A DNA stretch of 7,463 nucleotides from an uncultured Eggerthella sp. GTDB taxonomy: Bacteria; Actinomycetota; Coriobacteriia; Coriobacteriales; Eggerthellaceae. The stretch lies in the NCBI GenBank assembly GCA_902470405.1, contig CABRGJ010000039.1, forward strand, positions 1 through 7,463. Direction: 5' to 3'. The first letter of the stretch is position 1. Each line of letters begins with the position of its first letter. Position numbers and translations under genes: made by a program. The notes beneath the pieces are model-generated. The model made no database searches. It was not told where the DNA came from and worked only from the letters and a program-made list of their open reading frames with translations. This document shows, one piece after another, positions 6,444-7,463 of this stretch.

Positions 6444-7115
6444 CTATTGAGCGGCGCTATTCTTTAAAACGCCCTCAGACCAAGTGATCAGTTGGTTCGA
6501 AAGTTCCTTGGCAGCGTCCTTCTCGATCCCTGTTTCGTAAGTATCAAGGAAATCGCGCTCCTGCTCTCCTGCAAGCTCGCGCATACGCGCCCTGCTTGCT
6601 GGATATTCGCCAGTTTTCGCAAACTGAAGCGCACGCAGCACAAAGAATGAAGACTTAAGACACGCTCCAAGAAGAGGGATAAGGTTTTCCTCTTCAAAGA
6701 CACATGCATGAACGAGCACATGATAGATCTCGGCAGCTCCAGCTTTTGCCGAATCCAACGCGTCTTCAGCGGTAAAAGCAGTATTCATGAAATCGAACGA
6801 ACCGAAGAACACCCGCGTGTCTTCAATAAGATTGAAAACGTCATAACGTGGCCAATGAGCAAGCACCTCAGGAGAGCCTATAAAACCGCAAGCAAGTTCA
6901 GCATGCGGCAAAGAGGCAATGACGCCCTGGTAGCATGCCAGATCATCTGCGCTCAATGCATCGACCACCACCACCGCATCAATGTCGCTTCCTTCACGCG
7001 CTTCACCCCGAGCACGACTCCCTTGTAACCCCACCAAGATGAGTCGCGATCCGAAAGCCTGATCGAGAGATCTCGTAAGATCTTCCATCCATGTCTCTAT
7101 ATCAAGCTCGTTCAT
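6444..7115 (-). CDS. Small nucleotidyltransferase (DNA polymerase beta superfamily) with helical C-terminus
   Basis: The N-terminal part of this 223-residue protein is a nucleotidyltransferase domain. VGLQGSRARGEAREGSDIDAVVV (residues 28-50, written here as two motifs) holds Gly32-Ser33 and the metal-binding Asp44 and Asp46 of the GS...DxD pattern. The third acidic residue is not clear; Asp92 in YDVFN is a candidate. From about residue 118 the chain is helical, with AEIYHVLVHACVF and LKSSFFVLRALQFAKTGEYP, which resembles the HEPN-like or substrate-binding helices that partner such domains. Possible roles are nucleotidyl transfer to a small molecule (as in antibiotic adenylyltransferases), a protein or an RNA; the target cannot be told. 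The start is supported by AAAGGGAG just upstream of ATG. A -10-like TATAAA lies on the minus strand at 7165-7170, but no good -35 is seen. The gene converges on cca with a 20-bp gap that has no visible terminator. Confidence 0.85.
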   Translation of the reverse strand: MNELDIETWMEDLTRSLDQAFGSRLILVGLQGSRARGEAREGSDIDAVVVVDALSADDLACYQGVIASLPHAELACGFIGSPEVLAHWPRYDVFNLIEDTRVFFGSFDFMNTAFTAEDALDSAKAGAAEIYHVLVHACVFEEENLIPLLGACLKSSFFVLRALQFAKTGEYPASRARMRELAGEQERDFLDTYETGIEKDAAKELSNQLITWSEGVLKNSAAQ

Positions 7116-7181
7116 CGTCTCCCTTTCTTTGTTTTGAGCTCATATCGCTTGAATCCAGATCTCTTTTATACGATCGAGCTT

Positions 7182-7195
7182 ACAACATGCGTTGT
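7182..7195. repeat. Short inverted repeat upstream of the nucleotidyltransferase
   Basis: ACAAC (7182-7186) and GTTGT (7191-7195) form 5-bp arms around ATGC. The repeat sits 11 bp upstream of the minus-strand TATAAA at 7165-7170, where a regulator could overlap the -35 region. Such short arms arise often by chance. The rest of 7116-7264, between this gene and thiD, shows no gene; a weak AGCGC/GCGCT hairpin lies at 7232-7248. Confidence 0.2.
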
Positions 7196-7264
7196 TGGCT
7201 TGCTAACGGCAGTGGTCAAGGCCATATCCATAGCGCGGAGTAAGCGCTCTTGTAAAAAGTCCGT

Positions 7265-7462
7265 CTATCCTTTCTGAGGAACGACAGTATCCAAATGCCA
7301 GACATGGTTCACGGGACCATGACCATTGCCAAGTTTAAGATCATGCGCAAGCGCCTGGGTCAGATAGAATTTCGCACGTTTGACCGCGTCAACCAATTCG
7401 CATCCCTCAGCTAGATAACATGCGATCGCTGAAGAGAGCGTACAGCCCGTACCATGGGTATT
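7265..7462 (-). CDS. thiD: Hydroxymethylpyrimidine/phosphomethylpyrimidine kinase, C-terminal end (5' part outside window)
   Basis: The last 65 codons of a ThiD-type ribokinase-fold enzyme are present. ThiD phosphorylates HMP and HMP-phosphate to HMP-pyrophosphate for thiamine synthesis. The visible start NTHGTGCTLSSAIA is the family's anion-hole and catalytic-base signature, with the Cys in GTGC characteristic of ThiD. The helix CELVDAVKRAKFYLTQAL and the C-terminal GNGHGPVNHVWHL also match the family. The frame has no start codon because the gene runs off the right edge. It ends in TAG at 7265-7267, so there is no C-terminal ThiE fusion. The nucleotidyltransferase lies 149 bp downstream on the same strand. 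A pyridoxal kinase is the main alternative, but the GTGCTLSSA and GHGPVNH pattern favours ThiD. Confidence 0.9.
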   Translation of the reverse strand, partial: NTHGTGCTLSSAIACYLAEGCELVDAVKRAKFYLTQALAHDLKLGNGHGPVNHVWHLDTVVPQKG

Positions 7463-7463
7463 C

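Noticed and set aside
1..7463. tRNA genes, CRISPR arrays, insertion sequences or phage genes
   Set aside because: I saw no cloverleaf-like segment, no regularly spaced repeats, no transposase or integrase frames and no target-site duplications.

Overview
The window (7,463 bp, roughly 53% G+C by eye) is a densely packed bacterial chromosome segment with ATG starts, clear Shine-Dalgarno sequences and short intergenic gaps. Nothing marks it as phage, plasmid or island DNA: I see no integrase, transposase, tRNA, rRNA or CRISPR array. The gene content and moderate G+C would fit a mid-G+C actinobacterium of the Coriobacteriia type. That placement is an inference at low confidence, because no marker gene in the window fixes the lineage.

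Layout, left to right. (1) 2-430 (+): the 3' half of nfo, endonuclease IV, cut by the window edge. (2) 565-2233 (-): recN, the SMC-like DNA-repair ATPase, convergent with nfo and broken into two frames by a net +1 shift near 1676-1740. (3) 2278-3930 (-): an ABC1/UbiB-family atypical kinase with two C-terminal membrane segments, 44 bp upstream of recN and probably in the same transcript. (4) 3931-4166: a 236-bp divergent intergenic region with an imperfect stem-loop, a possible 16-codon leader frame and a possible promoter. (5) 4167-4955 (+): a crotonase-fold enoyl-CoA hydratase/carnitinyl-CoA dehydratase-like protein. (6) 4996-6423 (+): cca, a tRNA nucleotidyltransferase with an HD domain, 40 bp behind (5). 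(7) 6444-7115 (-): a small DNA polymerase beta-type nucleotidyltransferase with a helical C-terminus, convergent with cca. (8) 7265-7462 (-): the 3' end of thiD, cut by the right edge.

Functionally this is a housekeeping neighbourhood. nfo and recN both serve DNA repair (abasic sites and double-strand breaks), cca finishes tRNA 3' ends, thiD belongs to thiamine synthesis, and the UbiB-like kinase probably supports isoprenoid-quinone or membrane-lipid metabolism. The genes do not form one pathway.

The points most worth a second look are the recN frameshift, which leaves Walker A and Walker B in different frames; a perfect 24-bp palindrome inside the 5' end of the cca reading frame; a hairpin that encloses the cca ribosome binding site; an apparent strong excess of GATC/CGATCG words across the window; and the small nucleotidyltransferase whose C-terminus resembles a HEPN-type helical domain. 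I found no convincing previously undescribed multi-gene system.
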